This document shows, one piece after another, positions 20,468-28,874 of a DNA stretch of 64,000 bases. Below the pieces are notes generated by a model, which saw only the letters and a list, made by a program, of their open reading frames with translations, searched no databases and was not told the DNA's origin. The stretch is from Actinospineispora eucalypti (GTDB lineage: Bacteria; Actinomycetota; Actinomycetes; Mycobacteriales; Pseudonocardiaceae): NCBI GenBank assembly GCA_014208095.1, contig JACHMT010000002.1:310001-374000 (forward strand), read 5' to 3'. Every line of letters begins with the position of its first letter. Position 1 is the stretch's first letter. The position numbers and the translations under genes are program-made.

Positions 20468-21766
20468 GTGCGGGCGCATCGACGGGCGTGGCTGGCCGCC
20501 GCTTGCCTGCTCGTGCTCACCGCCTGCGCGCCCGGCCCGCTGGAGCAGCCGCCGGTGCCGCCGGGGCCGATCGATCCGGCCAGCTTCCGCGGCCAGTCGC
20601 TGGACTATGTGTACTTCACCGACGGGCCCGACGAGGCCGCGACGCGAGCCCAGCTGGCGCGGTTCGAACGGGAGACCGGCGCGCGGGTGAACCTGCAGAT
20701 CGTGCCGTTCGGCGATCTCGAGCAGACCCTGCAGGGGCGGATCAACAGCGGCCAGCCGCCCGGGGTTGCCCGGGTGAACAACTGGCGGCCCTACGCGGAT
20801 GCGCTGGTCGACCTCAAGGGCTACTTCGGCGCGCACTACCCGGACCGGTTCGTGGAGGGCACGGCGCTGGCCTCGCAGACCGCCGACGGGCGTATGCCGG
20901 CGGTGCCCAGCGACCTGTCCATGAACGGCCCGCTGGTGAACGTGGACGCCTTCGCCCGCGCCGGCGTGCCGGTCCCGCCGGTGGACAAGCCGTGGACCTG
21001 GGACGAGCTGGTTGCCGCCGCGACGAAGGTGCAGCGGGCCAACCGGATGGAGTCGGCGATCGCCATCGACAAGTCCGGCCACCGGCTCTCCAGCGTGCTG
21101 AGCGCCTACGGGACCACCATGATGGGCCCCGACGGACGGTCCGGGATGGACCCGGAGAAGGCCGGCCGGGCGCTGGACATGCTGAACCGGCTGGCCCGGT
21201 CGGGCGGCCTGCTGAGCGACTTCTGGCTGGAGTCGGGCAGCCGGTACAAGGGGGCGAACGAGCTGTTTCTGGCCCAGCGGGTGCCGGTGTACCTGTCCGG
21301 GAACTGGCAGGTCGGCCAGCTGGCGAAGACCGCGAAGTTCAACTGGGCGGCGGCGCCGAACGCGTGCGCGGAGCGTTGCGGCGGGTTCCCCGGCGGGAAG
21401 TATCTGATCGTCTTCTCCGGCGCGCCGAACCCGGCGCTCGGCGCCTACTTCGCCGACTGGATGAACAGCGCCGAGGCCCAGCGCGCCCTGGACGAGCAGG
21501 CGTTCTGGCTGCCCACCCGGAAGGACCTGCTGGCCGCCGGCATCCGCTACCCGGCGCGGGAGGCGGACATGGCGGTCTTCCTGGCCGAGGTCAACCGAAC
21601 GCCACGGGACACCTATCTGGCCAACGGCAGCCCGGTGTTCGACGTGTCGGCGAAGCTGCTGGTGCGGGAGTTCGGCCGGCTGCTGGTGGGCGGCCAGGAC
21701 GTGCCGGACGCGGTGCGGAACGTCCAGGCCGGGGTGGCCGAGCTGCTCGCCAAGGTGGGCTCGTGA
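20468..21766 (+). CDS. sugar ABC transporter substrate-binding lipoprotein (CUT1)
   Basis: A 432-residue extracellular solute-binding protein of the family-1 type. The GTG at 20468 begins a lipoprotein signal (RAHRRAWLAAACLLVLTAC, lipobox LTAC), so the mature protein is tethered outside the membrane. The body has the usual features: a ligand-site stretch SGQPPGVARVNNWRPYADALVDL, PWTWDELVAAATK and GKYLIVFSGAPNPALGAYFADWM. It delivers an oligosaccharide to the two permeases encoded next; the GTGA overlap with the first permease shows coupling. The nature of the sugar is suggested only by the downstream GH105-type enzyme, i.e. an unsaturated uronyl-containing oligosaccharide (inference). Confidence 0.9.
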   Translation: MRAHRRAWLAAACLLVLTACAPGPLEQPPVPPGPIDPASFRGQSLDYVYFTDGPDEAATRAQLARFERETGARVNLQIVPFGDLEQTLQGRINSGQPPGVARVNNWRPYADALVDLKGYFGAHYPDRFVEGTALASQTADGRMPAVPSDLSMNGPLVNVDAFARAGVPVPPVDKPWTWDELVAAATKVQRANRMESAIAIDKSGHRLSSVLSAYGTTMMGPDGRSGMDPEKAGRALDMLNRLARSGGLLSDFWLESGSRYKGANELFLAQRVPVYLSGNWQVGQLAKTAKFNWAAAPNACAERCGGFPGGKYLIVFSGAPNPALGAYFADWMNSAEAQRALDEQAFWLPTRKDLLAAGIRYPAREADMAVFLAEVNRTPRDTYLANGSPVFDVSAKLLVREFGRLLVGGQDVPDAVRNVQAGVAELLAKVGS

Positions 21767-22629
21767 ACCGGCACCGGATCGCGCCGTACCTGTTCGTGCT
21801 GCCCAACATGGTGCTCTTCGCGCTGTTCACCATCTGGCCGGCGATCAACGGGTTCAACATCAGCCGCTACGACAGCTCGAACGGCCGCACCTTCCGCCCG
21901 GTCGGCGCGGGCAACTACGCGGAGCTGGCCGAATCGGCGGAGTTCTGGCGGGTGGCCGGGCAGACCGCGGTGTTCGTGGTGAGCCTGGTGTTGCTGACCA
22001 CCGTGGCGTCCACCGCGCTGGCCCTGCTGCTGCACGCGCAGCGGCGGGCGGCCGGGGCGTTCCGCGCGGCGTACTTCGTGCCGTTCGTGGTCTCCCCGGT
22101 GGTCGCCGGGCTGATCTGGTCGCTGGCCCTGGAGCGGCAGAACGGCCTGGTCAACGCCGTGCTCTCCGAGTTGGGGCTGGGTCGGCCGGGCTGGTTGTTG
22201 GACGGCCGGCTGGCCATGGTGGTGATCATCGGCGTCGGCCTGTGGGCGCAGCTGGGCTTTTACGCATTGATCCAGCTGGCCGGGCTTCAAGGCATCGACG
22301 CCGGCCTGTACGAGGCCGCCCGGATCGACGGCGCCAGTGGCTGGCAGCAGGTCCGGTCCATCACCCTGCCGCTGCTGCGGCCGACCACCCTGGTGGTCGT
22401 GGTGCTGGCCACCATCCACGGGTTCCAGGCGTTCGACTACATCTACACGCTCACCGGCGGAGGGCCGTTGGGCGCCACCACGTTGATCGTGCAGTACATC
22501 TACGACTCCTCGTTCCAGTCCCCGATCCGCTACGGGCTGGCCAGTGCGGCCGGGGTGGTGCTGTTCGTGACCGTGCTCGGCGTGACTCTGGCCAACTACC
22601 TGCTCGGACGCCGCCGGGAGGTCATGTGA
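21763..22629 (+). CDS. sugar ABC transporter permease 1 (MalF/UgpA-like)
   Basis: A 288-residue integral membrane protein with six predicted segments and the EAA loop (YEAARIDGASGWQQVRSITLPLL, near residues 183-205) that contacts the ATPase. The N-terminus APYLFVLPNMVLFALFTIWPA is typical of CUT1 permeases. The GTG at 21763 overlaps the stop of the binding protein gene and its own stop overlaps the next GTG, so the three transporter genes are translationally coupled. No ATPase gene is present in the operon, as in many actinobacterial CUT1 systems that share an MsiK-type ATPase. Confidence 0.92.
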   Translation: MNRHRIAPYLFVLPNMVLFALFTIWPAINGFNISRYDSSNGRTFRPVGAGNYAELAESAEFWRVAGQTAVFVVSLVLLTTVASTALALLLHAQRRAAGAFRAAYFVPFVVSPVVAGLIWSLALERQNGLVNAVLSELGLGRPGWLLDGRLAMVVIIGVGLWAQLGFYALIQLAGLQGIDAGLYEAARIDGASGWQQVRSITLPLLRPTTLVVVVLATIHGFQAFDYIYTLTGGGPLGATTLIVQYIYDSSFQSPIRYGLASAAGVVLFVTVLGVTLANYLLGRRREVM

Positions 22630-23474
22630 AGGGCTGGACCTCGGTCGGTGGCCGCCGAGCCCCGGGCACCGGCGACGTGCTGCGCACCACCGTGCTGCTG
22701 GCCGGCGCGCTGGTGGTGCTGGCGCCCATCGTGTGGGCGGCCCTGTCCTCGCTCAAGTCGCCGACGGAGCTGGCCCAGCGGCCGCCGAGCCCGTTGCCCC
22801 GCGACCCGAGCCTGGACAACTACACCGAGGCGCTCACCTCCTTCGAGTTCGGCCACTACTTCCTGAACAGCGCGATCGTCACCGTCGCGGCGACGGTGCT
22901 CACGCTGACGGTGAACTCGATGGCCGCGTTCGCGCTGGCCAAGTACAACTTCCGGGGCCGGGACACCCTGTTCCTGGTCAGCCTGGCGACCATCATGATC
23001 CCGCTGCAGGTGATCTTCCTGCCGGTGTTCCAGGTGGTGTCCTCGCTGGGTCTGGTGAACTCCCTGTGGGGCATGATCATTCCGGCGGCGGCCACGCCGA
23101 CCGGGGTGTTCCTGCTGCGCCAGTACATGCTGGGGCTGCCGGACGACCTGATCGAGGCGGCGCGGATCGACGGCGCGGGGGAGTTCCGCGTGTTCTGGCG
23201 GATCGTGCTGCCGTTGTGCCGTCCGGCGCTGGCGGTGCTGGCCATCTTCTCGGTGATCTGGCGCTGGAACGACTTCCTCTGGCCGCTGATCGTCGCCCAG
23301 GACGACTCCACGTACACCCTGCCGGTGGCGCTGGCCCGGTTCTCCGGGCAGTTGGTGGTGCCGTTCCACCTGGTGCTGGCTATGTCGGTGTTGTCTATCG
23401 TGCCGGTGCTGCTGATCTTCCTGGTGCTGCAACGACAGATCATCGCCGGCATCGCGCGGACCGGCCTGAGATAG
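22626..23474 (+). CDS. sugar ABC transporter permease 2 (MalG/UgpE-like)
   Basis: A 282-residue membrane protein, partner of permease 1. It has about six membrane segments, the DNYTEALTSFEFGHYFLNS N-terminal signature of MalG-like proteins, and the EAA loop IEAARIDGAGEFRVFWRIVLPL near residues 178-200. The GTG at 22626 overlaps the upstream stop (GTGA). The next gene begins 10 bp downstream with its own AGGAGG, continuing the operon into the enzymes. Confidence 0.92.
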   Translation: MKGWTSVGGRRAPGTGDVLRTTVLLAGALVVLAPIVWAALSSLKSPTELAQRPPSPLPRDPSLDNYTEALTSFEFGHYFLNSAIVTVAATVLTLTVNSMAAFALAKYNFRGRDTLFLVSLATIMIPLQVIFLPVFQVVSSLGLVNSLWGMIIPAAATPTGVFLLRQYMLGLPDDLIEAARIDGAGEFRVFWRIVLPLCRPALAVLAIFSVIWRWNDFLWPLIVAQDDSTYTLPVALARFSGQLVVPFHLVLAMSVLSIVPVLLIFLVLQRQIIAGIARTGLR

Positions 23475-23484
23475 GAGGACACGG

Positions 23485-26256
23485 ATGGCGTTCGGGCCCA
23501 CCGGCCGGACGGTGCACGCCCTGGACGGCGGCGGCTACCTACGGGACTGGTTGGTGGGTCCGGCCTGGTCCGCGCCGTGCGACGACCTGGCCGGCGTGCT
23601 GGAGGCGGCCGGCTCGCCGTGGGGTGAGCACGGCCGCTGGATGCTCACCAACGGCCCGGACGTGGCTCCGGTGAAACGCGCGCTGCACGCCCAGCGCCCG
23701 CTGGTCCTGGACCAACGCCTGCCCGAGGTGGTGGAGGGCGGCGCCTTCACCTGGGTGGCGCCGGGCAAGCACCGGGAGGACGCCGGCCGGTGGCGGCGGG
23801 TGCGCACCGGCCGGGACGGCCTGGTGGACTGGAGCCGGTTCTGCCATACCCCGGAGTACCGGCACGCGGTGGCGGCCTGTCTGCTCGAGGTGGACCAGTC
23901 CGAGCCGCGCACCCTCGAGGTGGCCTCCACCGGGCCGTTCGCCCTGTGGCTGGGGGACGAGCTGGTCGCGGTGCACGACGACGTCTCCTACATGCAACCG
24001 GTGCGGCACGCGGTCTCGGTATCGCCGCGCTCCGGCGCGACCCGGCTGGTGCTGAGCACCTGGCAGGTGGCCTTCCGGGAGTGCCGGCACGTGGCCTCGG
24101 TACGGGTGGCGGACGGTCCGCCGGTGCGTGTGGTGCTGCCCTCGCCCGGGGCCGACGAGTACGCCTCGGCGCTGGCCGAGCGGGTGCTCGACCGGGTCGG
24201 GGTGCGTTCGTGGGCGCTGCCGGACGGCATCGTGCGGCTGACCGGTCCGGTCGGCGCGGCGCTGTGCGTGGCGGCGCCGGACGGCCCGCCGAAGCGGGTG
24301 CGGCTGGTGGACGGGACCGCGGAGCTCCCGCTGGCCGAGCTGACCGGGTCGGAGCTCCCCCCGGCCGAGCCGCCGTCCGAGCCCGCGGATCCCACGGCGG
24401 AACTGTCGTCCGGCCGGGTGGATCCCACCGCGGAGCCGCCGGCCGGTCCGGCCGATCCCGCCGCCGGGCCGAGCGCGTCCATGCTGACCACGGGCGAGAC
24501 CGAGCTGACCGTGCGCCTGGACGACCCCCGCTGCCCGGTGCGGCGCACGCTGCGGGTAGCCGCGTTGCCCGCGCACCGGCGGGCCGAACCGGTCGGCGCG
24601 GATCCGGCGGTGTGGCGGGCCGAACTGCTGCGGCACGTGGCGACCGGGCAGCCCGGCGTGGCCAGGGCGCTGGCCCGGCACGCGCTGGACGAACCCGGCC
24701 TGGCCGGCGACGACCTGGACCCCGCGCTGGGCATGGTCACCACCAGGGCGGACTGCGCGGACTTCGAGGCGGTCGGGCTGCTGCACCTGCTGCACCGTGT
24801 TCCGGCGGACCGGTGGCCGGCCGGCGCCCGGGAGCGGGTGGGCGCGGCCCTGCGCGGCTTCAAGTACTGGATCGACCAGCCCGGCCTGGACGCCATGTGC
24901 TATTTCACCGAGAACCACCAACTGGTCTGGCACACCGCCGAGCTGCTGGCCGGCGAGGCGTACCCGGACGAGGTGTTCCCGAACAGCGGCTGGACCGGAG
25001 CCCGGCACGCCGAGCACGGCCGCGAGCTCGCGGTCGAGTGGATGCGGCGCAAGCTGGCCGGCGGGTTCAGCGAGTTCGACTCGAACGCCTATCTGGCGAT
25101 CGACTCGCTGGCCCTGGTGTCGCTGGTCGAGCTGGCCGCCGATGCCCCGGTGCGGGAGCTGGCCGAGGCTCTGCTGGACAAGTTGCTGCTCACGCTGGCC
25201 GCCAACGGGTGGCGCGGGGTGCACGGCGCCGCGCACGGCCGGTCTTACGTGCCCACCCTGCGCTCCTCCCGGTTCGAGGAGACCGCACCGATCATGTGGC
25301 TGCTCTGGGGCACCGGGTCGCTCAACGCGGCGGTGCTGCCGGCGACCGCGCTCGCGCTGGCCCGCCGCTACCGGCTGCCGCCGGTGGTTCGCGCGGTGGC
25401 CACCGAGCTGCCTGCCGCCTGGGAAGGGCGGCAGGTGTACCGGGGGTCGTATCGGCCGAAGCATGACCTGCTGGACCGGCCGTACGGATCCGACCTGCGA
25501 ATATGGCGCACGCCGGATGCCATGTTGTCCAGCGTGCAGGACTACAGGGCCGGGCTGCCCGGGCTGCAGGAGCACGTCTGGGGTGCCACCCTCGGCCCGG
25601 AGGTGCAGGTGTTCGCCGGCCAGCCGGCCGCCGACACCACCAGCCCGTCCGCCCGGCCGAACGCCTGGGCCGGGCAACGGGTGCTGCCCAGGGTGCACCA
25701 GCACCGCGACGCGTTGCTGGTGGTCTACGGTTCGGGCACCAGCCGGCTGTGGTTCCCCGCACCGCTGATGGACGAGACCGCTCGGGCCGGGCCATGGCTG
25801 GCCGGCCGCGTGGCCGACGGGTACGTCGCGGTCGCCGCCCGGGGCGGCTTCACCCCGGTGCGGGCGGGGGAGGAGGCTGGCCAGGCCTGGCTGGCGGCGG
25901 GAGGCGGCCGCTGCTACGCGGTGCTGGTCGGCCGGCGGGCGGTGCACGGCGGGTTCGCCTCGTTCGTCGGCTCGCTGGTTGCCCCCGGGTTCACCGAGGA
26001 GGAAGTGGTCTTGGACGTGCCGGACGGACGGCGGCTGGAGCTGTCCTGGACGGGTCCGTTCCTGGTGGACGGCGTGCCGGACGGGCTGGACGAGGACGGC
26101 CGGCCGGAGCACCCACCGCACCTGGACAACCCGGCCGTGCGCCTGCCGGGCGGCGCGGAGCGCCTGGAGGCGAGCTGGGGCGGACACCGGCTGGTGCTGG
26201 ACCTGGTCGCGGGCCGGCGCCTGGAACCGACGTCGGGGGCGTCCGATGGCGGGTGA
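23485..26256 (+). CDS. 923-residue protein of unknown function in the sugar operon
   Basis: I do not recognise this protein. It has no signal peptide, so it is probably cytoplasmic. Residues about 1-285 look beta-rich, with a segment like the carbohydrate- or substrate-presenting jelly-roll domains of glycosidases (TLEVASTGPFALWLGDELVAV). Residues about 289-333 are a low-complexity proline/glutamate/alanine linker with repeated PADPTAE- and VDPTAE-like units. Residues about 375-720 are helical with alternating aromatic motifs (YFTENHQLVWHTAELL, FSEFDSNAYLAIDSLAL, FEETAPIMWLLWGTGSLN), suggestive of an (alpha/alpha) toroid as in heparinase-type lyases and GH105-like hydrolases. Residues about 720-923 look beta-rich again. 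Its position between a CUT1 importer and a GH105-type gene suggests a glycosidase or lyase acting on the imported oligosaccharide (inference). The start ATG at 23485 follows AGGAGG; the end overlaps the GH105 gene by 11 bp. Confidence 0.75.
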   Translation: MAFGPTGRTVHALDGGGYLRDWLVGPAWSAPCDDLAGVLEAAGSPWGEHGRWMLTNGPDVAPVKRALHAQRPLVLDQRLPEVVEGGAFTWVAPGKHREDAGRWRRVRTGRDGLVDWSRFCHTPEYRHAVAACLLEVDQSEPRTLEVASTGPFALWLGDELVAVHDDVSYMQPVRHAVSVSPRSGATRLVLSTWQVAFRECRHVASVRVADGPPVRVVLPSPGADEYASALAERVLDRVGVRSWALPDGIVRLTGPVGAALCVAAPDGPPKRVRLVDGTAELPLAELTGSELPPAEPPSEPADPTAELSSGRVDPTAEPPAGPADPAAGPSASMLTTGETELTVRLDDPRCPVRRTLRVAALPAHRRAEPVGADPAVWRAELLRHVATGQPGVARALARHALDEPGLAGDDLDPALGMVTTRADCADFEAVGLLHLLHRVPADRWPAGARERVGAALRGFKYWIDQPGLDAMCYFTENHQLVWHTAELLAGEAYPDEVFPNSGWTGARHAEHGRELAVEWMRRKLAGGFSEFDSNAYLAIDSLALVSLVELAADAPVRELAEALLDKLLLTLAANGWRGVHGAAHGRSYVPTLRSSRFEETAPIMWLLWGTGSLNAAVLPATALALARRYRLPPVVRAVATELPAAWEGRQVYRGSYRPKHDLLDRPYGSDLRIWRTPDAMLSSVQDYRAGLPGLQEHVWGATLGPEVQVFAGQPAADTTSPSARPNAWAGQRVLPRVHQHRDALLVVYGSGTSRLWFPAPLMDETARAGPWLAGRVADGYVAVAARGGFTPVRAGEEAGQAWLAAGGGRCYAVLVGRRAVHGGFASFVGSLVAPGFTEEEVVLDVPDGRRLELSWTGPFLVDGVPDGLDEDGRPEHPPHLDNPAVRLPGGAERLEASWGGHRLVLDLVAGRRLEPTSGASDGG

Positions 26257-27358
26257 GGACCTGACCAACGCGCGGCTCGCCGCACCGCCGCGCGCGCCCC
26301 TGCCGGCCGACGGGCTGACCAGGGACGCGCTGCTCGCGCTGGGCGACCGGGTCACGGCCGGCACCTGGGGGATGGGCCTGCCGGACTGGTTCTGGGGCGA
26401 AGGAGTGTGCCTGCTCGGCCTGGTCCGGCTGGCCGAGGCGCGCGGGGAGCGGTTCCCACCCCCGGTGCTGCAGTGGCTGGCGGGCCAGGTGGCGCGGGGG
26501 ATCCGGGTCGACCACGTCAACCACCTGGCGCCGGGTACCGCGCTGGCCATGGTGCCGGTCCAGTCGGCCGAGGCACAACGGGTGCTGAAGACGCTGGTGA
26601 CCTGGTTGGACCGGCCCGGCGCGGTGACCCGGGACCGCGCCGGCGCACTGGAGCACTGGCCGGGCGGGGTGTGGGCGGACACCGTGTTCATGGCCGGGGT
26701 GTTCCTCGGCCGGGCCGCGGTGGCGCTGGGCGATCCGGAGCCGCTGCGCGCATTCGCCGAGCAGCTGCTGCGGCACGCCGACGTACTGCGCGATCCGGTC
26801 ACTGGCCTGTACGCGCACGGCTCACACCGCGGCGAGGTGATCCGGTGCTACTGGGGGCGGGCGAACGCGTGGGCCGCGCTGGCCGCGGTGGAGTTCCTCG
26901 AGCTGGTCGCCGGGCCGGCCGCCGAGTTGGCCGAGGGGCTGGACGCCGAGGTCGACCGGGTGCGGCGGAACCTGGCCGCCCAGCTCATCGCGCTGGCCCG
27001 GCGGCAGCCCGGGCATGGCGTGTGGAGCGTCCTGGTTGACGACCATCCCGAGGTCGCGGGCCTGGTGGAGACCTCGGCGGCCGCCGGGATCGGCGCGGCC
27101 ATGCTGCGCGCCGGTGCGGTGCTACCCAGCCTTCCGGTCGGGGTGGCGGAGGCCGGCTGGCTGGCGGTGCGCGGCGCGCTGGCCTACGTCGAGCCGGACG
27201 GGACGCTCGCCCGGACCAGCGCGGGCACGGTGTTGCAGCTGGTGCCCTTCGGGTACTCGGTGATCCGCGACGACCGCCCGCAGCTGTGGGGCCAGGGACT
27301 GGCGCTGCACGCCATCGCCGCCGCGCTGCGGGCGGCCGACCGAGGGGAGCACCCGTGA
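26246..27358 (+). CDS. GH105-type unsaturated glucuronyl/galacturonyl hydrolase
   Basis: A 370-residue (alpha/alpha)6-barrel protein resembling GH105 enzymes (YteR/YesR type), which remove the unsaturated uronic acid left at the non-reducing end by polysaccharide lyases. The conserved WADTVFMAGVFLGRAA places the putative acid Asp at residue 145 (YteR Asp143), and the WGRANAWAALAAVEFLEL segment matches the family's WxRxNGW motif. There is no signal peptide, so it acts on imported oligosaccharides. The ATG at 26246 overlaps the upstream gene by 11 bp and the stop overlaps the next GTG, so it is part of the coupled operon. Specificity for rhamnogalacturonan, heparin-like or other uronides cannot be read from the sequence. 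Confidence 0.78.
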   Translation: MAGEDLTNARLAAPPRAPLPADGLTRDALLALGDRVTAGTWGMGLPDWFWGEGVCLLGLVRLAEARGERFPPPVLQWLAGQVARGIRVDHVNHLAPGTALAMVPVQSAEAQRVLKTLVTWLDRPGAVTRDRAGALEHWPGGVWADTVFMAGVFLGRAAVALGDPEPLRAFAEQLLRHADVLRDPVTGLYAHGSHRGEVIRCYWGRANAWAALAAVEFLELVAGPAAELAEGLDAEVDRVRRNLAAQLIALARRQPGHGVWSVLVDDHPEVAGLVETSAAAGIGAAMLRAGAVLPSLPVGVAEAGWLAVRGALAYVEPDGTLARTSAGTVLQLVPFGYSVIRDDRPQLWGQGLALHAIAAALRAADRGEHP

Positions 27359-28116
27359 GCGCGCCGGTGGCCGACATCCTGGACGGGCACACGCACGTGG
27401 ACGAGGTGCCGGCGCTGGGCTGGATCGACCCGCCGGACAAGCTGATCGCCCTGCTCGACGAGGCCGGGGTGCGGCAGGCGGTCGTAATGACCTATACCGA
27501 GTATCCCGGGTTCAACCCGGGCGCACTGGACTACCTGGCCGGCGTGGTGGCGCACTACCCGGACCGGCTCATCGGGTTCGTCCGGGTGCATCCCTGGTAC
27601 ACCGAGGACATGCCGGGGATCATCGACCGGGCCATCGGCTCGCTGGGCGTCAAGGGGGTCAAGCTGCACCCGGTCGGCACGCTGGACCATCCGGCCAGCG
27701 ACGCCACCGTGCGGGTGCTCGAGCTGGCCGCGGCGAGGAACGCGCCGGTGCTGTTCCACTGCGGGGACGAGCCGATGACCACGCCGCTGGCCATCGCCGA
27801 GGCGGCCCGGCGGGTGCCCGAAGCGACGATCATCCTCGGCCACATGGGCGGGTTCTTCCACGTCCGGGAGGCGATCGAGGTGGCGCAGCGGCTGCCCAAC
27901 ATCGTGCTGGAGACCTCCGCGATGCCCTACCCGGCGGCGATCGCCGAGGCGGTCCGCCGGGTCGGCGCGGAGCGGGTGATCTACGGCAGCGACGGTCCCG
28001 GCTGCCCGCCGCGCCTGGAGGTCCGCAAGGTGCTGGCGGCCGGCCTGGACGACTCGGCGCAACGGGCCGTGCTCGGCGACAACATGCGGCGGCTGCTGGC
28101 CGGGGTGGACGCCTGA
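27355..28116 (+). CDS. amidohydrolase family protein (metal ligands present)
   Basis: A 253-residue TIM-barrel hydrolase of the amidohydrolase-2 type. The metal-binding HxH is DGHTHV near the N-terminus, and further ligands are in LFHCGDE, ILGHMGGF and YGSDGPGC, so the site looks functional. Related enzymes open sugar lactones or decarboxylate. The GTG at 27355 overlaps the GH105 stop (GTGA). Its place after the hydrolase suggests a late step on the released sugar acid, for example lactone hydrolysis (inference). Confidence 0.8.
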   Translation: MSAPVADILDGHTHVDEVPALGWIDPPDKLIALLDEAGVRQAVVMTYTEYPGFNPGALDYLAGVVAHYPDRLIGFVRVHPWYTEDMPGIIDRAIGSLGVKGVKLHPVGTLDHPASDATVRVLELAAARNAPVLFHCGDEPMTTPLAIAEAARRVPEATIILGHMGGFFHVREAIEVAQRLPNIVLETSAMPYPAAIAEAVRRVGAERVIYGSDGPGCPPRLEVRKVLAAGLDDSAQRAVLGDNMRRLLAGVDA

Positions 28117-28856
28117 TGGACACCGTCGACGCGCTCGCCTTCGTCGGGCCCAACCTGTTCGGTGTGACGCAGCGCCCGGAGGATGTCCTCGCGGGCGCGG
28201 CCCGGGCCGGCATCTCCACCACGGTGGTCGTGTGCGCCCGGCCGCCGGAGTACCGGCTGGAGGCGGGCAACGACGCGGTGGCCGCGCTGGCCGGGGAACA
28301 CCTGGCGGTGCTGCGCGGGCTGGCCAGGGTCGACCCGAACCGCCCGGACGCCGCCGCCGAGCTGCGGCGCTGTTTCGGCTCGCTGGGCCTGCGCGGGCTG
28401 TTCCTGCACCCCTGGGAGGAGGTCTTCCAGATCAACGATCCCCGGGTGGAGCCGGTGCTCCGGGTGTGTGCGGAGTTCGGCCGGCCGGTGGTGGTCGCGG
28501 CCGGGTACCCGTGGGTGTCCGAGCCGCTGCAGGTGGCCGACGTGGCCGGCCGGTATCCGGGGCTCCGCTTCGTGCTGACCAACGGCGGCCAGTTCAACAT
28601 CAGCGGGCTCGGGCAGACCGACGCCCGGCTGGCGCTGCGCCGGTGCGAGAACCTGCTGCTCACCACCACCGGGGTGTACCGGCAGGACTTCATCGAGTCG
28701 GTGGCCCGGGAGTACGGGGCGCACCGGTTCCTCTATGCCGGCGGCAGCCCGCACTTCGACCGGGACTACGAGCTGCTGCGGGTCTCCGAGGCCGCCCTGC
28801 CGGAGGAGGACCGCGCGATGCTGCGGGCCGGGACGGCCCGTTCGTTATTCGACTAG
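28116..28856 (+). CDS. amidohydrolase-like protein lacking metal ligands
   Basis: A 246-residue protein related to the preceding gene product and to amidohydrolase-2 proteins by length and fold pattern (LHPWEEVFQINDPRVEPVL, YPGLRFVLTNGGQFNISG, LYAGGSPHFDRDYELL). The N-terminal HxH is absent (ALAFVGPNLFG), and the positions of the ligands in LFHCGD and ILGHMGG of its neighbour are replaced (VVAAGYPW, FVLTNGGQ). It is therefore either a metal-independent enzyme or a non-catalytic partner of its neighbour (inference). The ATG at 28116 overlaps the previous stop by one base (TGATG), so the two are coupled, which favours an equimolar complex. It is the last gene of the operon. Confidence 0.65.
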   Translation: MDTVDALAFVGPNLFGVTQRPEDVLAGAARAGISTTVVVCARPPEYRLEAGNDAVAALAGEHLAVLRGLARVDPNRPDAAAELRRCFGSLGLRGLFLHPWEEVFQINDPRVEPVLRVCAEFGRPVVVAAGYPWVSEPLQVADVAGRYPGLRFVLTNGGQFNISGLGQTDARLALRRCENLLLTTTGVYRQDFIESVAREYGAHRFLYAGGSPHFDRDYELLRVSEAALPEEDRAMLRAGTARSLFD

Positions 28857-28874
28857 ACACATCCAAGTACAGTT

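Noticed and set aside
23539..26802. Very long minus-strand open frame opposite the 923-residue gene and the start of the GH105 gene
   Set aside because: It spans two coupled genes on the other strand, has no start with a ribosome binding site, and its translation is rich in Arg, Pro, His and Gln, as expected of an antisense frame in GC-rich DNA.
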